Source: Bombardia bombarda
Lineage: Eukaryota > Ascomycota > Sordariomycetes > Sordariales > Lasiosphaeriaceae
Reading direction: 5' to 3'
Length of the DNA stretch: 64,000 nt
Assembly: GCA_030512295.1 (NCBI GenBank)
Contig: JAULSR010000005.1
Coordinates: 1,426,001 to 1,490,000, forward strand
The translations under genes were made by a program, and so were the position numbers. Shown piece by piece: positions 1 to 11,290 of this stretch (positions are counted from its first letter, which is position 1; each line of letters begins with the position of its first letter). Below the pieces are notes generated by a model, which searched no databases, was not told where the DNA came from, and saw only the letters and a program-made list of their open reading frames with translations.

Positions 1-505
1 TCAGTCCTAAAAGGTGCCTACCGAACAGACAGTGAGTGTGGACAACAAGAAAGAGTAGGTAGATTCGTGGAGAATGAAAATATTTGTAGCTCCCACGCTT
101 AGGTACCTACCCCCACCATCGGTACCTACCTGCTAGCGCAGGGAATTGGGGAGGAACTCATGTACCTCGCCGATAAGCGATAAGCGACCGGGGAAGAAAA
201 AAAAAGTCGCTAGAGCTCTCACTTGGAGACCGATGTTCCGGATTAACTGCTGCAAAATCAACAACACATCCCTTCCTAGGATCAATGCGCCTGTAAACTC
301 GATAGCCGACGAGATCGGCCGGCATCGAGATTGGGGAAAAAAACACCCCGCCGGCAAAACCGAAGCAACATCTGCTCTCGTTAGGGCTCCGCCAAATTGT
401 GCTAGAATCCGAGCTCAATCCGAGTGTCGCGACTTGACTCCAGAACTCTCAAAGATCACCGTCCCGCGACTCGTGAGCGCAAGCACAGCGCTTCACCCCG
501 CAGAT
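1..505. promoter_or_regulatory. 5' region of RPA135
   Basis: Upstream region of RPA135. It holds several TACCTACC/GGTACC-type motifs (about 97-131). The reading frame of RPA135 stays open back to about 146 and has an in-frame ATG at 233, but the upstream residues show no resemblance to RNA polymerase subunits, so I treat it as leader and promoter. No other gene is seen. Confidence 0.5.
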
Positions 506-3500
506 ATGGCGCCCGGAAAGAAGGCCTCAGGGCGCACCGATACGTCTTGGAACCACGAATACGATACTCTCCGGCGAGAGAACCTTTTCCGCCATCCTCC
601 CACCGACCGAACGGCCTATCCAGCACTCCAAGAGGCCGTGAACCCCCACATCGAGTCCTTTAACGCGCTGTTCCGAAACGATGGAAGGCCCGGTCTCATT
701 GACCACGCGCTCGCCGAGATTGGCACCAAGACTTTCCTAGACGGAGACGAGAGAGCAGCGCCAACGGGGAAGAACAAGCTGTCGGTCCGGTACAAGAGTA
801 TCACCCTGCAAAGGTCTCAGGTACCGCCGTCCAACAAGTTTGCCAAGAAGCGCGAGATCTTTCCGGCCGAGTGCAGAGAGCGACATGTCTCATACAGAGG
901 CAAGTTGACCGCAACTTTCGAGTATCAGATCAACGGCGGTGAGCCCGTTGAGTTCGTCCGAGAGCTTGGTAATATGCCAATCATGATCAAAGTAAGCCCC
1001 CTATACCTTGCCCTCACCTTTTGCAGCGGAGTATCGTCTAACGCATTTTGTTGGTAGTCGAACAAATGTCACCTAGAAAACAACCCTCCTGCACTGCTCG
1101 TGGAGAGGAAAGAGGAGTCTGAAGAGCTGGGTGGTTACTTCATCGTCAACGGCATTGAAAAGATCATCCGTCTTCTGCTTGTCAATCGGAGAAACTTCCC
1201 ATTGGCTATTATCCGACCAAGTTTCACAAATCGAGGCCCTGCCTATACACCGTACGGTATCATATTACGATCCGTTCGGCCAGATGAGACCTCGCAGACC
1301 AACGTGCTCCATTACCTCAGTGACGGCAATGTCACATTCAGATTCTCGTGGCGAAAGAACGAGTATCTCATACCCGTCATGATGATCCTCAAGGCGCTTG
1401 TCGAGACCAACGATCGAGAGATCTTTGAGGGTCTGGTGGGACCACCACGCTCCAAGGGCGCCGAGAACACCTTCCTCACGGACCGTGTTGAGCTGCTCCT
1501 CCGCACCTACAAGGTGTACGGTCTCTACACCAAGACTCAGACCAGAGCCTATCTGGGAGAGAAGTTCCGGGTTGTACTGGGAGTATCCGAAACCATGTCG
1601 GATTATGAAGTCGGCACAGAGTTCCTGCGCAAAATCGTCCTTGTCCACCTCGGCGGCATGGATGTCACAGAAGAGCAGGATAGTGACAAGTTCAAAATGC
1701 TGCTTTTCATGTGCCGCAAACTCTACGCCCTTTGCGCCGGAGACTGCGCTGTTGACAACCCCGATGCTGTCCAAAACCAGGAAGTTCTGCTCGGCGGCTT
1801 CCTCTATGGCCAGATCCTGAAGGAGAGACTTGAAGAGCTGCTGGCGGTTTCTCTGCGTGCCGCTCTGCGTGATTACTTCCGGAGAAATCCAACTGTATCA
1901 TTCACGTCCGCTTCGTTCGCAAAAGACTTCCCCATAGCGATTTTCCGCAGGACAAACGAGAATCTCGGTAATTCCCTCGAGTACTTCCTGTCTACAGGAA
2001 ATCTGCAAAGTCCAACTGGTCTGGACTTGCAGCAAACATCAGGTTTCACTGTTGTGGCCGAGAAGCTCAACTTCTTGCGTTTCATCAGCCATTTCCGCAT
2101 GATTCATCGTGGTAGCTTCTTCGCCCAGCTAAAAACGACAACCGTTCGAAAATTGCTACCCGAGTCCTGGGGTTTCCTGTGCCCTGTACATACTCCCGAT
2201 GGTTCTCCTTGTGGTCTCTTGAGTCACATGGCGCACAAGTGTAAAATCATGACGGACTCGGTCGATGCCTCGGCCGTTCCTCTTCTTGCATTTGAACTTG
2301 GAGTTGTTGATATATCTTCGGCAGCAACCAGTGAGAGTGTCGTGGTGGTCCTCGATGGAAGGATTATTGGTTGGTGTACCCCGGCAGAGTGCAAGTCCAT
2401 TGCGGACACTTTCCGGCACATGAAGGTAGAGGGTGGCCACGGCATCCCGTTGCACCTGGAGATCGGATACGTACCCCCTTCCAAGGGAGGGTCATATCCA
2501 GGCCTGTACATGTCTTCCCAGCCATCCAGGATGATTCGGCCAGTCAAATATCTGCCCTTGGGCAAGGAAGACTTCGTGGGTCCCCATGAGCAGCCATACA
2601 TGTCTATCGCCTGTACGGAACCCGAGGTCGTCCCTGGCGATTCCACCCATGTGGAATTCGATCCTACCAATATTCTCTCGATTCTCGCCAACATGACGCC
2701 CTTCTCGGACTTCAACCAGTCTCCCCGTAATATGTACCAGTGTCAGATGGGTAAGCAAACCATGGGAACACCAGCCTCGGCTCTTCGGCACCGTACAGAC
2801 AACAAGATGTATCGCATCCAGACTGGACAGACGCCCATCGTCCGAGCACCATTACATAATACATACGGCTTCGACAACTTCCCCAACGGTATGAACGCCA
2901 TCGTTGCTGTGATTTCATACACGGGATACGACATGGACGACGCTATGATAATAAACAAGTCGTCGCACGAGCGTGGCTGGGGACACGGAACTATTTACAA
3001 GACAAAGAAGATCAGCCTCAAGGACGACACTAGGACGCGCACCGCCAAGTCAATCGGCAAGATGTTTGGCTTTGCCCCTAATAGTGCGGTTCGGGAGTCT
3101 ACCCGAGAATTCCTTGATGCTGATGGACTTCCGTATGTGGGGCGTCTAGTGAGAGAGGGCGATCTTCTCTGCGCGTGGCATACTGTCTCGGCCGACTACA
3201 ATGGACAGTTGATCAACAGGGATGGCATCACGCACTGGGAAAGATATAAGGACTCGGAAGACGCATTCGTCGAGGAAGTTCGCATAATTGGAAGCGAGAC
3301 CGGTAACGAGCCTCTCCAGACGGTTTCCATCAAACTACGCATCCCCAGAGCTCCGGTCATCGGTGACAAGTTCTCGTCTCGTCACGGTCAGAAGGGTGTC
3401 TGTTCTCAGAAATGGCCTGCTATTGACATGCCATTCTCCGAGTCCGGGATGCAGCCGGATACTATTATCAACCCCCACGCTTTCCCGTCTCGAATGACGA

Positions 3501-4261
3501 TTGGTATGTTTGTCGAGTCGCTAGCCGGCAAGGCTGGTGCTCTGCATGGCCTTGCCCAGGATTCCACGCCGTTTAAGTTCGATGAAGAGAACACGGCTGG
3601 TGACTACTTTGGCCATCAGTTGTTGAAGGCTGGGTACAATTACCACGGCAACGAGCCCATGTACTCGGGAATCACGGGCGAGGAGTTTGCTGCTGATATC
3701 TACATTGGCTGCGTCTACTATCAGAGACTGAGACACATGGTGAACGACAAATACCAGGTCCGAACCACGGGCCCGGTTGTGCCGACTACGGGCCAGCCCA
3801 TCAAAGGTCGTAAGAAGGGTGGTGGTATTCGTGTGGGAGAGATGGAGCGCGATGCTCTTTTGGCTCACGGAACCGCTTTCCTCCTTCAAGATCGTCTCTT
3901 GAACTGTTCGGATTATTCCAAATCCTGGATCTGCCGCGAGTGTGGATCTTTCCTGTCTGTGCAGCCTACAGTGTCTCCATTTATTGGGAAGAGGAAAGCA
4001 GTCAATACGGTGCGGTGCCGGAACTGCGCCAAGCGGCTGGACGAGATTGAGGATCTGGATCTTATGAAGCTCGACGGAGAGATTTGGGAAGATGGGCAGG
4101 GTGTCCAGTGGATTGGAGGAGAAAATACCACCACGGTGGTTGTACCGGGCGCTTTGAAATTTCTTGATGTGGAGCTCGCGGCGATGGGTGTGAAACTCAA
4201 GTACAAGGTTGATAGGAAGGATGCTATCCGCAGAGGGCCTCTGAGGCATCGGCTGCTGTGA
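506..4261 (+). CDS. RPA135: DNA-directed RNA polymerase I second-largest subunit RPA135
   Basis: Beta-like subunit of RNA polymerase I, which makes the 35S rRNA precursor in the nucleolus. Exons are 506-991 and 1058-4261; the 66-nt intron (992-1057) is phase 0 and restores a family-typical IMIK/SNKCHLEN junction. The product is 1229 aa, close to yeast Rpa135 (about 1200). The start was chosen at 506 because the following MAPGKK..NHEYDTLRRENLFRHPP region is where conservation begins. Visible hallmarks are the fork/hybrid-binding motif GDKFSSRHGQKGVCS (from about 3361), the GYDMDDAMIINKSS active-site region (about 2926-2970), and a C-terminal C4 zinc ribbon (CRECGS ... CRNCAK, about residues 1120-1155). 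The FxFxxR-type N-terminal Rpb2 domains are intact with no frameshift. It is not Pol II or III Rpb2/Ret1, because the zinc ribbon and C-terminus are of the Pol I type. Confidence 0.95.
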
Positions 4262-5571
4262 GAGTACCTACCCATTGTCTGTCTGGCTTTGTAAGAGGAG
4301 AAATTGATTGCGGCGTGGTGGAAACACGGGAGTCTTCTGGTTGAATATAGGTTGCTTATGCCGTACTAGTAATTAGCATAGGATGTTGAATGCGATGTTC
4401 GGAATCTTTTCAAACCCCCCTGTCCCGGCTTTGTGAGATGGGTAGGCTACGTCCTCTAGTCCGCGTAGCGAGTGAGTGTTCATCCCAGATATGATGGGTG
4501 ATGGATGACACCAACCTTGGCGCCTACAGTCGGTCGGCCAGAGCGAGGTACCGGCGACACCCGAGATATGGGTGTCGATGCAAGACGCCGGGTGAGTACA
4601 AGACAAAAGCTGGTAAGTTACAATTTTCTGTGGTATCTGGTGTCAATCTGTGATTCTGTGACTCGTGTCTCATGCAGCCGGCCGCCTTCATCTCACTTGG
4701 GAGCCCACGCTACTTCCAATCCTTTGCTGCCATGATCTTTGATTCTGTTGCACATGGCGACCGTTTCAGCTCAGGGGTTCAATAAAGTGGTAATACAGAT
4801 GAGTAGGCGTCGGCGTCGGCCTCGGACTACTGAGGTACTATGGAGGTTGAAGATCTCGCGTCTAAACCTCACCTCTAGAAAGCCCCGACCTCCTTCCTGC
4901 CTACCTACCTACCTACCTACCTTACCTACCTTACTTACATGGATAATCCAGTACCATGACATACACACCTACTACTAGGTTGTAGAGTAATAGTGGCTGC
5001 TCACTGCTCACTGCTCGATATCTTATTATTCAAGGAAAGCACGGCTTGCGCACCTTCCCGGGACTTTTCCCTCCCAACCGCTGTTTCCTTCCTCCCGGCC
5101 ACACCCGCCTGCAAGAACGCGCCTTCCTCACCAGACATCCGACGAAAGAGTGAACACCTTGCGGGTTTTGTCTTCTGACCCTGGTCTCATTTCGTGCGTT
5201 CCAGCTCCCCGACGTTCACCTGGGAGAAATTTCAATCCTTAGCCGTTTCCCGCTGGTTCGATTATCTCCTCCTCCTCCTCCCCCCGATATTTATTTCTCG
5301 CCGGCAGCTGCGTAGGGGCTCGCGCCTCGAGTCCAACAACAACAGACATCCATTCTTTTGGTCTTTCATTCGTTTTACCCACCCCTCATACCGACCATTT
5401 GTCCCGATCATCTGGGATTGCCTCTCGTTTCTCCATCACCTCAGCCAATCCTTGCTGTGTGCGTCGTCACCTTGCTCGGGTTTCCTCTGGATCGCCCTGT
5501 GTCGTTCTTTTTTTACTTTCTCGGGTTACTTTTCTTTTCTGTCAGACCGCTTTCTCGGTACCAATCGAAAA
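4262..5571. other. intergenic region, RPA135 to tyrosinase
   Basis: No convincing gene. It holds the RPA135 3' region, a (TACC)n microsatellite near 4901-4930 and a long pyrimidine-rich leader (about 5260-5560) just before the tyrosinase start, a common arrangement in fungal promoters/5' UTRs. Short open frames here lack codon bias or homology. Confidence 0.6.
4901..4930. repeat. (TACC)n microsatellite
   Basis: About seven tandem CTAC/TACC units, followed by two diverged units. It lies in the putative tyrosinase promoter. Confidence 0.8.
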
Positions 5572-7727
5572 ATGTCGCTTCACCGTCTGTCTCTCCTTGT
5601 TCTTGTCGTCGTCGTTTCCTTGGCGCACTCTGTTCTGGCCCAGTACACTCCTTACGACTATAGATTCGACGTCAACCAAAAGGTCAAGCGTCAGGTTGGG
5701 CAGCCATTTATTGTGAGAGGCGCAGGCAGCGGGGCCGTCCAGCTGAGGCAGGAGATCAGACAGCTGCAGCAAGACACGGACCAGTGGACGTTGTACATCC
5801 TGGGACTTAGCCTGCTGCAGTTCACCGACCAGACGTCCCCGACATCTTGGTACGGTCTGACAGGTATGCTTACCTCCAGACAGCAGAGACACACACACAC
5901 CTACCTGTTAGTGTTTCCTAGATTCTAACTGGTTTGCTAGGAATACACGGAATACCTCATAAGACCTGGGGCGGTGTGGGACCAACTCCTGGTAACGAAA
6001 ACACAGGTTATTGCACTCATTCCTCGGTCCTCTTCCCGACATGGCATCGACCCTATCTTGCTCTATACGAGGTATGGCAACCCCGTCATATCCAGGTTAA
6101 CTTACAAGTTGGACCTCTTCGTGTAGCTAATGCTGTCAACAGCAAGTCTTGTACCAAGTGGTCCAGCAGATTGCCACATGGTGGCCTGAAGGCGCCCCGA
6201 GGCAGCGGTACCAAGCAGCAGCAGCAAATTTCCGTATCCCATACTGGGACTGGGCTGCCAGCCCGCCGTCGGGACAGAGCGTACTCCCACTGAGCGTTGG
6301 TGGGAGTCAGTACGTCGAAGCCGATGGCCCGAACGGCGTTCAGACAATCTCGAATCCGCTGTTCGCTTATACGTTCCAGCCCTTCAATGCTACCGCGATG
6401 GTGCAGTATCCTGTAGGTCATGAATGTTATCATACCATGCCGGATGAGTGGCTAGCTGACCTGACCTGTGTAGTGGAATATTTGGGAGTCTACCGTGAGA
6501 AGCCCGACGACCAATGGTACGGATGCCGCGTCCAACAATGCTTTAGTGGCGGTGAACTTTGACCAGAACGTGGATTCACTTGCACAACGCCTCTATATAA
6601 TCTTCTCAAACTACAACAACTATAGCACGTTCAGCAACAATGCCTGGATACCAGCGGCGAACAATGGGACGTACGATTCCTTGGAAGCGTTGCATGATAC
6701 GGTGCATAATCTCGCAGGCGGTGGTGGGCAAAATCAGCCAAATCCTCAAGGGGGCCACATGTCTTACATTCCTTACTCGGCTTTTGACCCCATTTTCTTT
6801 CTTCATCATACTATGGTAGACCGTATCTTTGCCATATGGCAAGCACTTCATCCCGAGAGCTGGGTTATGCCGGAGGAGGCAACATTGGCCTCATATACCA
6901 CGACCAAGGGCCAGACTCAAGACAGCACGACGCCTCTAACTCCGTTCTTTGCCGGCGTGGATGGAACCTTCTGGACTTCTGACATGGTTCGCGATCATAC
7001 CCGGCTTGGATACACGTACGCCGAGCTGGTCGGAGTTCCAGCAGGGACCAGCGCAAGTCAGCAGGGACTGTCTACTCTCAAGCGGACAATCAATCGACTA
7101 TATGGGGGGTCTAGTCCAGTCAACATGTTCTTCCAGGGTCTCGTTCGTGGTGTTCAGGGGAAAGGTAGTAAACGAGGTGAAGACAAAGCAGCATCGCTAG
7201 TTGAGTCTCGTGAGGACACAGGAAACACCTCAGCCCTTGAGCCTCGCAGTGGAGCTATATTTGTTGGAAATCAGTATCGCGAATGGATCGCGAACATTCG
7301 CGTCAAACAACAGGCTTTGGACGGCCCCTTTTCCATTCATTTGTTCATGGGGAAGGCCCCTGCCGATCCCCGGAACTGGCAATCTGCACCAAATCATGTC
7401 GGGACTATGGGCGTGTTTGCCTCGGACGACGACGATAGCGGCATGGATATGGGTCACCTAACTATCAGTGGGACCATCCCCTTGACGTCGAGCTTGATCA
7501 GAAACATGGGTGCCGGTGGACTGTCGAGTCTGGAACCGAGAGACGCGGAGAATTATCTCAAACGAAACCTACGAGCGCAAATCGTCACAGCAAAGGGCAG
7601 AATATTCGACCCAAAGGGAATCGACAGCTTCGGTATGCATATTGTCAGCTCTGTTGTCCGCGTCCCATCTACAGAGGATGAGCTCCCTGCATGGGGGCCG
7701 GTCGTGTCGCATTTTGACTTGAAGTAG
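5572..7727 (+). CDS. secreted tyrosinase (type-3 copper monooxygenase)
   Basis: Hydroxylates monophenols and oxidises o-diphenols to quinones, as in melanin or phenol metabolism. Exons are 5572-5863, 5941-6071, 6143-6412 and 6474-7727 (introns 77, 71 and 61 nt); all phases agree and give 648 aa. Residues 1-23 form a clear signal peptide ending ..HSVLA, followed by a KR dibasic site at about 38 (Kex2-like). CuA ligands are His100 (HGIPHKTW), His124 and His133 (PTWHRPYL). Cys122 sits in the Cys-Thr-His motif that forms the thioether bridge in fungal tyrosinases. CuB ligands are His305, His309 and a His in FFLHHTMVDR (342/343). A long C-terminal tyrosinase_C-like domain follows, with another KR near the linker, which fits a latent pro-enzyme activated by proteolysis. 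The length and signal peptide resemble secreted TYR2-type enzymes rather than cytosolic melC-type ones. Confidence 0.92.
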
Positions 7728-8789
7728 GGGGAGTATTTGTCATGGTCTTTTTTATTCTGTTGCTTTAATTCACTTGATTCCTTGCCTACCTAGCTGGCTG
7801 ATCACACACAATGCTGTGGTTTTTGGTTGGGTTAGTTGATTGATCTTGATCTTTTGCATGTTTGCGGGGAGGGAAGGGATACAGCCAACTACCTTAGGTA
7901 CTCTTTTCGGCGTTCTTTGCGGTTTAATGTTGAGCGGTGGATGGATCAGAAATACCCGCGGCTTCTGAGGAGGGATGTCTTTTAATGGAAGAAATCAAAC
8001 CGGGGAGGAAAAGTAGGAAGAACCTTTACGTTAGGCGGAGTTAGATAGGTAGGTAGTCCTATGTGGAAAGACAATGCAATCGACTATAATCGTCCAGTTT
8101 AGGTGGTACGTTTCGTTTAGTTTGTATGTCAGTAACAGAGTACGCACATCTAGAGGCTGATTAATAAGAAAACTGCTGGCGGAACGATTGCATAGAGATA
8201 TACATACACGCACAGCTATAGTAGCGCTATAAGACTGTAACGCAATAGTTGAGGACTAGTGAAATGCTATGAGGGGGGGTGAGGGGGAGTTTTGCCAATA
8301 ACTCATTTATGACAAAAGTAGTCGAGTACTAGCTTTATATAAGAGGGATGGCTTCTGTCTGGCCACCATGCGAACAACCTGTTGGATATAAGTACATTCG
8401 GCCGAGGTGCCTTTGTGATATCTGGGGTCCTGTTCCTGAGGTTGGACAACCTTCAGATACGTCAAGTAAGGTAGGCAGACCTTTGAGCGTAATCATGTAA
8501 CACTCTACATGTAACTCTCATCTCTCTCAACCCACGTGGTATATAAAGTAAAGTCCTACTCACTCACCTAGCGCTACTCAGTACTCTATCCCCCTCTGGC
8601 GCCCTTATTTACTGGACTGTTGTTGTTGTTGTCACTCATACCATCCCGCAAAGGGAGTTTGGAGCTCATTTTCTGTGCTGGTCCGTTTCTTGTTTGTTTT
8701 TTATTCATTCATGTAGCGACGGGACCAACAACGCCTTTGCCTACATGCTACTTTATTTATCCCGCTCAGCCCCGATCTTTCCCCTTTCT
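7728..8789. other. convergent intergenic region, tyrosinase / CCT4
   Basis: 3' regions of two converging genes. AT-richer than the coding flanks; I see no ORF with homology, RNA gene or repeat. Confidence 0.6.
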
Positions 8790-10675
8790 CTACCTGCTAA
8801 GGGCAATATCATCAATGCGCAGAATCATCTTCACCGTCTCAGCAGCCAGCTCAATGGCGCTGGTGCTGACGAGCAGCGGCTGCAACACGTTCTCCTTGAC
8901 GATGTTTGAGTTGACGCCGCCGCTCTTGATGCTCACGCCCGCGTTCTTCTCGCCCATCTCGTGGCGGTGGCGCAGCTCCGTCACGACCTTGATGCTGTTG
9001 AGACCGGCGTTCTCGGCCAGCGTCGTGGGGATCACCTCCATGGCCTCGGCGAACGACTTCCAGCAGATGGCCTCGGTGCCGGTGAGGGTGCGGGCCTGCT
9101 TGCTCAGCTGGGCGGCGATCTCGATCTCGGCGGCGCCGCCGCCGGCGATCAGCGCCTTCTTCTTGACCAGGCAGCGCACGACGCAGAGCGCGTCGTGGAG
9201 GGAGCGCTCGGCCTCGTCGAGGATCATGCTGTTGGCGCCGCGGACGACGACGGAGACGGTCTTGCCGGCGGAGCGCGTGCCGGTCACCTTGACCATGCGG
9301 CTGCCGGAGCTCTGGACCTCCTCGACCAGGTCGGCGGAGCCGAGCTTGTCCTCGGTGAAGCTGTCGATGTCGGCGATGGGCTTGCAGCCGGTGGACTTGC
9401 AGATGAACTCGACCTCGTCGCGCTCGATGTCCTTGACGGCAAGGATTCCGAGGCGCTGGAGGAAGTGCAACGACAGGTCGTTGACGGCGTCACGGAGGAT
9501 GGACTTCTGGATGAAGAGGACGTTGCACTTGGCCTTCTTGATCTTCTTGGCCATGTTCAGGAGATACATGCGCTCTTCCTTGACGATCTTGTCCATTTGC
9601 CGGTAGTCGTTTACTGAGATTGTGTTCTCCAACTGTGGGAAAAGGGGTTAGGTGTGACTATGGCTGATAGAAAAAAGGGGGTCCACCTACGTCTGGTTTG
9701 GGGGGCTCAGCTGGAACTGAATCAGGCCGATTCTCGCCTTCTCCATGCGGGCAGGTCCTCCGGCGCTCTTGATCACGGGCTGTGTAAGGACGAGACCGTC
9801 AACCAGCTCGCTGTCCTCGATAGTACCGCCGACCTTCTTCACAATACGGATGTTCTTCAGGTCGACGTTGTCCGCCGTCTTGATGTCTATCGTCTTGGTG
9901 ACCGCGTTGACAGCCATGGGGCCCAGGAGATTCGAGTACTGGGACACAATCTTTGAGGAGAGGGAGGTGTTCGCTGCCTGGAGGAGGGCAGAGGTGTCTG
10001 AAAGGGAGATTGGGTGTGACATGTCGTGGAGGACCTTGACGGCGGCGGCGGCGGCCCTCTGGAAGGATTCAGAGATGACAGAAGGGTGGATGCCCTTGGA
10101 GAGTAGGCGGTCGGCGGCGCCGAGCAGACTGCCGCAGATGACGACGACGGAGGTGGTGCCGTCTCCGGCCTCAACGTCCTGGGCGTTTGAGAGGTTGACG
10201 AGCATCTTGGCTGTGGGGTGCAGTACCGACATGCTCTTCAACATTGTGCTGCCGTCGTTGGTGATTATAGTCTCGCCTCTGCCGCTTCGGATCATCTTGT
10301 CCATGCCCCTGGGGCCCAGAGAGGTTCTGATGGCATCGGCGACGGCTGGAGCGGGGGGTGGGGTGGATTAGCACATAGCACGTAGATAACATATACCAAT
10401 CACCCTTAAATGATGTACATGATGGGGCGCATCATACACACCTCTGGCGGCGACGATGTTTGCCGACCGGACGGCGATGGGCTTCTCCTTGTCCTGTCTT
10501 GTGGGTCAGCGAATAGTTGGCGACGACGAGGTTCTAACAGCCCCCTTTATGCGCAGCCCCCGCCCTTTTTCTGGAGGCGCGAGTGCGAAGGTGTACCAGT
10601 GCGCGCCCAAGTCGAACTCAAACTTACTCTGAACGCTGCATTTCCTCCCGTCATAAGGCCCGTTGCGGCCGCCAT
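8790..10675 (-). CDS. CCT4: T-complex protein 1 subunit delta (CCT4), apparent 1-nt frameshift
   Basis: Subunit of the cytosolic TRiC/CCT chaperonin that folds actin and tubulin. Minus-strand exons are 10675-10628, 10493-10442, 10345-9691 and 9632-8790. The N-terminus reads MAAATGLMTGGNAAFR, then DKEKPIAVRSANIVAAR and AVADAIRTSLGPRGMDKM. The ATP-site motif GDGTTSVVV, VIRGANxMILDEAERSLHDAL and the C-terminal ILRIDDIA are present. The first three splice phases agree. At the last intron, exon 3 ends in phase 2 although exon 4 (LENTISVND..) needs phase 0. Adding one C to the C6 run (minus strand, 9700-9705) changes PPNQT into PPKPD, the family sequence, and repairs the phase. With that base the product is about 532 aa, the normal CCT4 length. 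A sequencing or assembly slip is more likely than loss of an essential gene. Confidence 0.93.
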
Positions 10676-11290
10676 CGTGCGAGGTGTTGTTGTATATGTT
10701 TGGGTGTATGGCGGTGCAGTTGAAGCCGGCGCGTGTCGGGCTGGTGCGGTGATGATTTGCTTGGGATGTTGACTGCAGGCAGCTCTCCCACTTGCAGGTT
10801 ACAGTCTGCTATAATACAAGGTGGGCCGGGATTTTTTTTTGTCGGGTGGAGAGGTTCTTCCATAATCAGTGCCTCAGAGGTGCAAAAACAGAGCTGGGGC
10901 GGCCCCTCGTTAGGTACCTAGGTACCTGGCGAGCTGAGGTGGCCTGGGCTTCCTGCACTGTAACTTATTAAGTCTAACCTCCTATCGCCTAGCGCCCTTT
11001 CAGCCTCGCATAGCTAGCTCCGGGCCCTCAAGGCAGCATGGATTACGGAACAGCTTCTAGGTTCATCTGCCTGAGACCGACCGGCTGCCAGCGCCTCATT
11101 CAAACACATACCTCAACCTTCCTCACGGCCATCCATCCGCCAACCCCACGACCTGCACTCTTAGAAATTCACCACAATCGACCATTGGTATTTCGGCGAT
11201 ACAGCGAGATTGCACCACTATTCTTGACCAAACACCAAATACCCAGCCCATTATCTCGGGGCTCCAGCACTCCCGCGCGCCGTCGTCACC
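10676..11290. promoter_or_regulatory. bidirectional promoter region of CCT4 and RPT1
   Basis: About 615 bp between divergent start codons. It contains a palindromic TAGGTACCTAGGTACCT motif at about 10912-10927. I did not find an obvious proteasome-associated (Rpn4-type) element. No gene seen inside. Confidence 0.55.

Noticed and set aside
146..505. N-terminal extension of the RPA135 frame
   Set aside because: The frame is open but has no similarity to RNA polymerase subunits, and family conservation starts just after the ATG at 506.
6413..6473. Apparent stop-containing break in the tyrosinase frame
   Set aside because: It is a normal 61-nt intron; splicing joins VQYP to WNIWEST in phase.
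8961..9617. 218-residue open frame antisense to CCT4
   Set aside because: Shadow of a GC-rich conserved gene; Leu/Gly/Ala/Asp-rich translation without domains.
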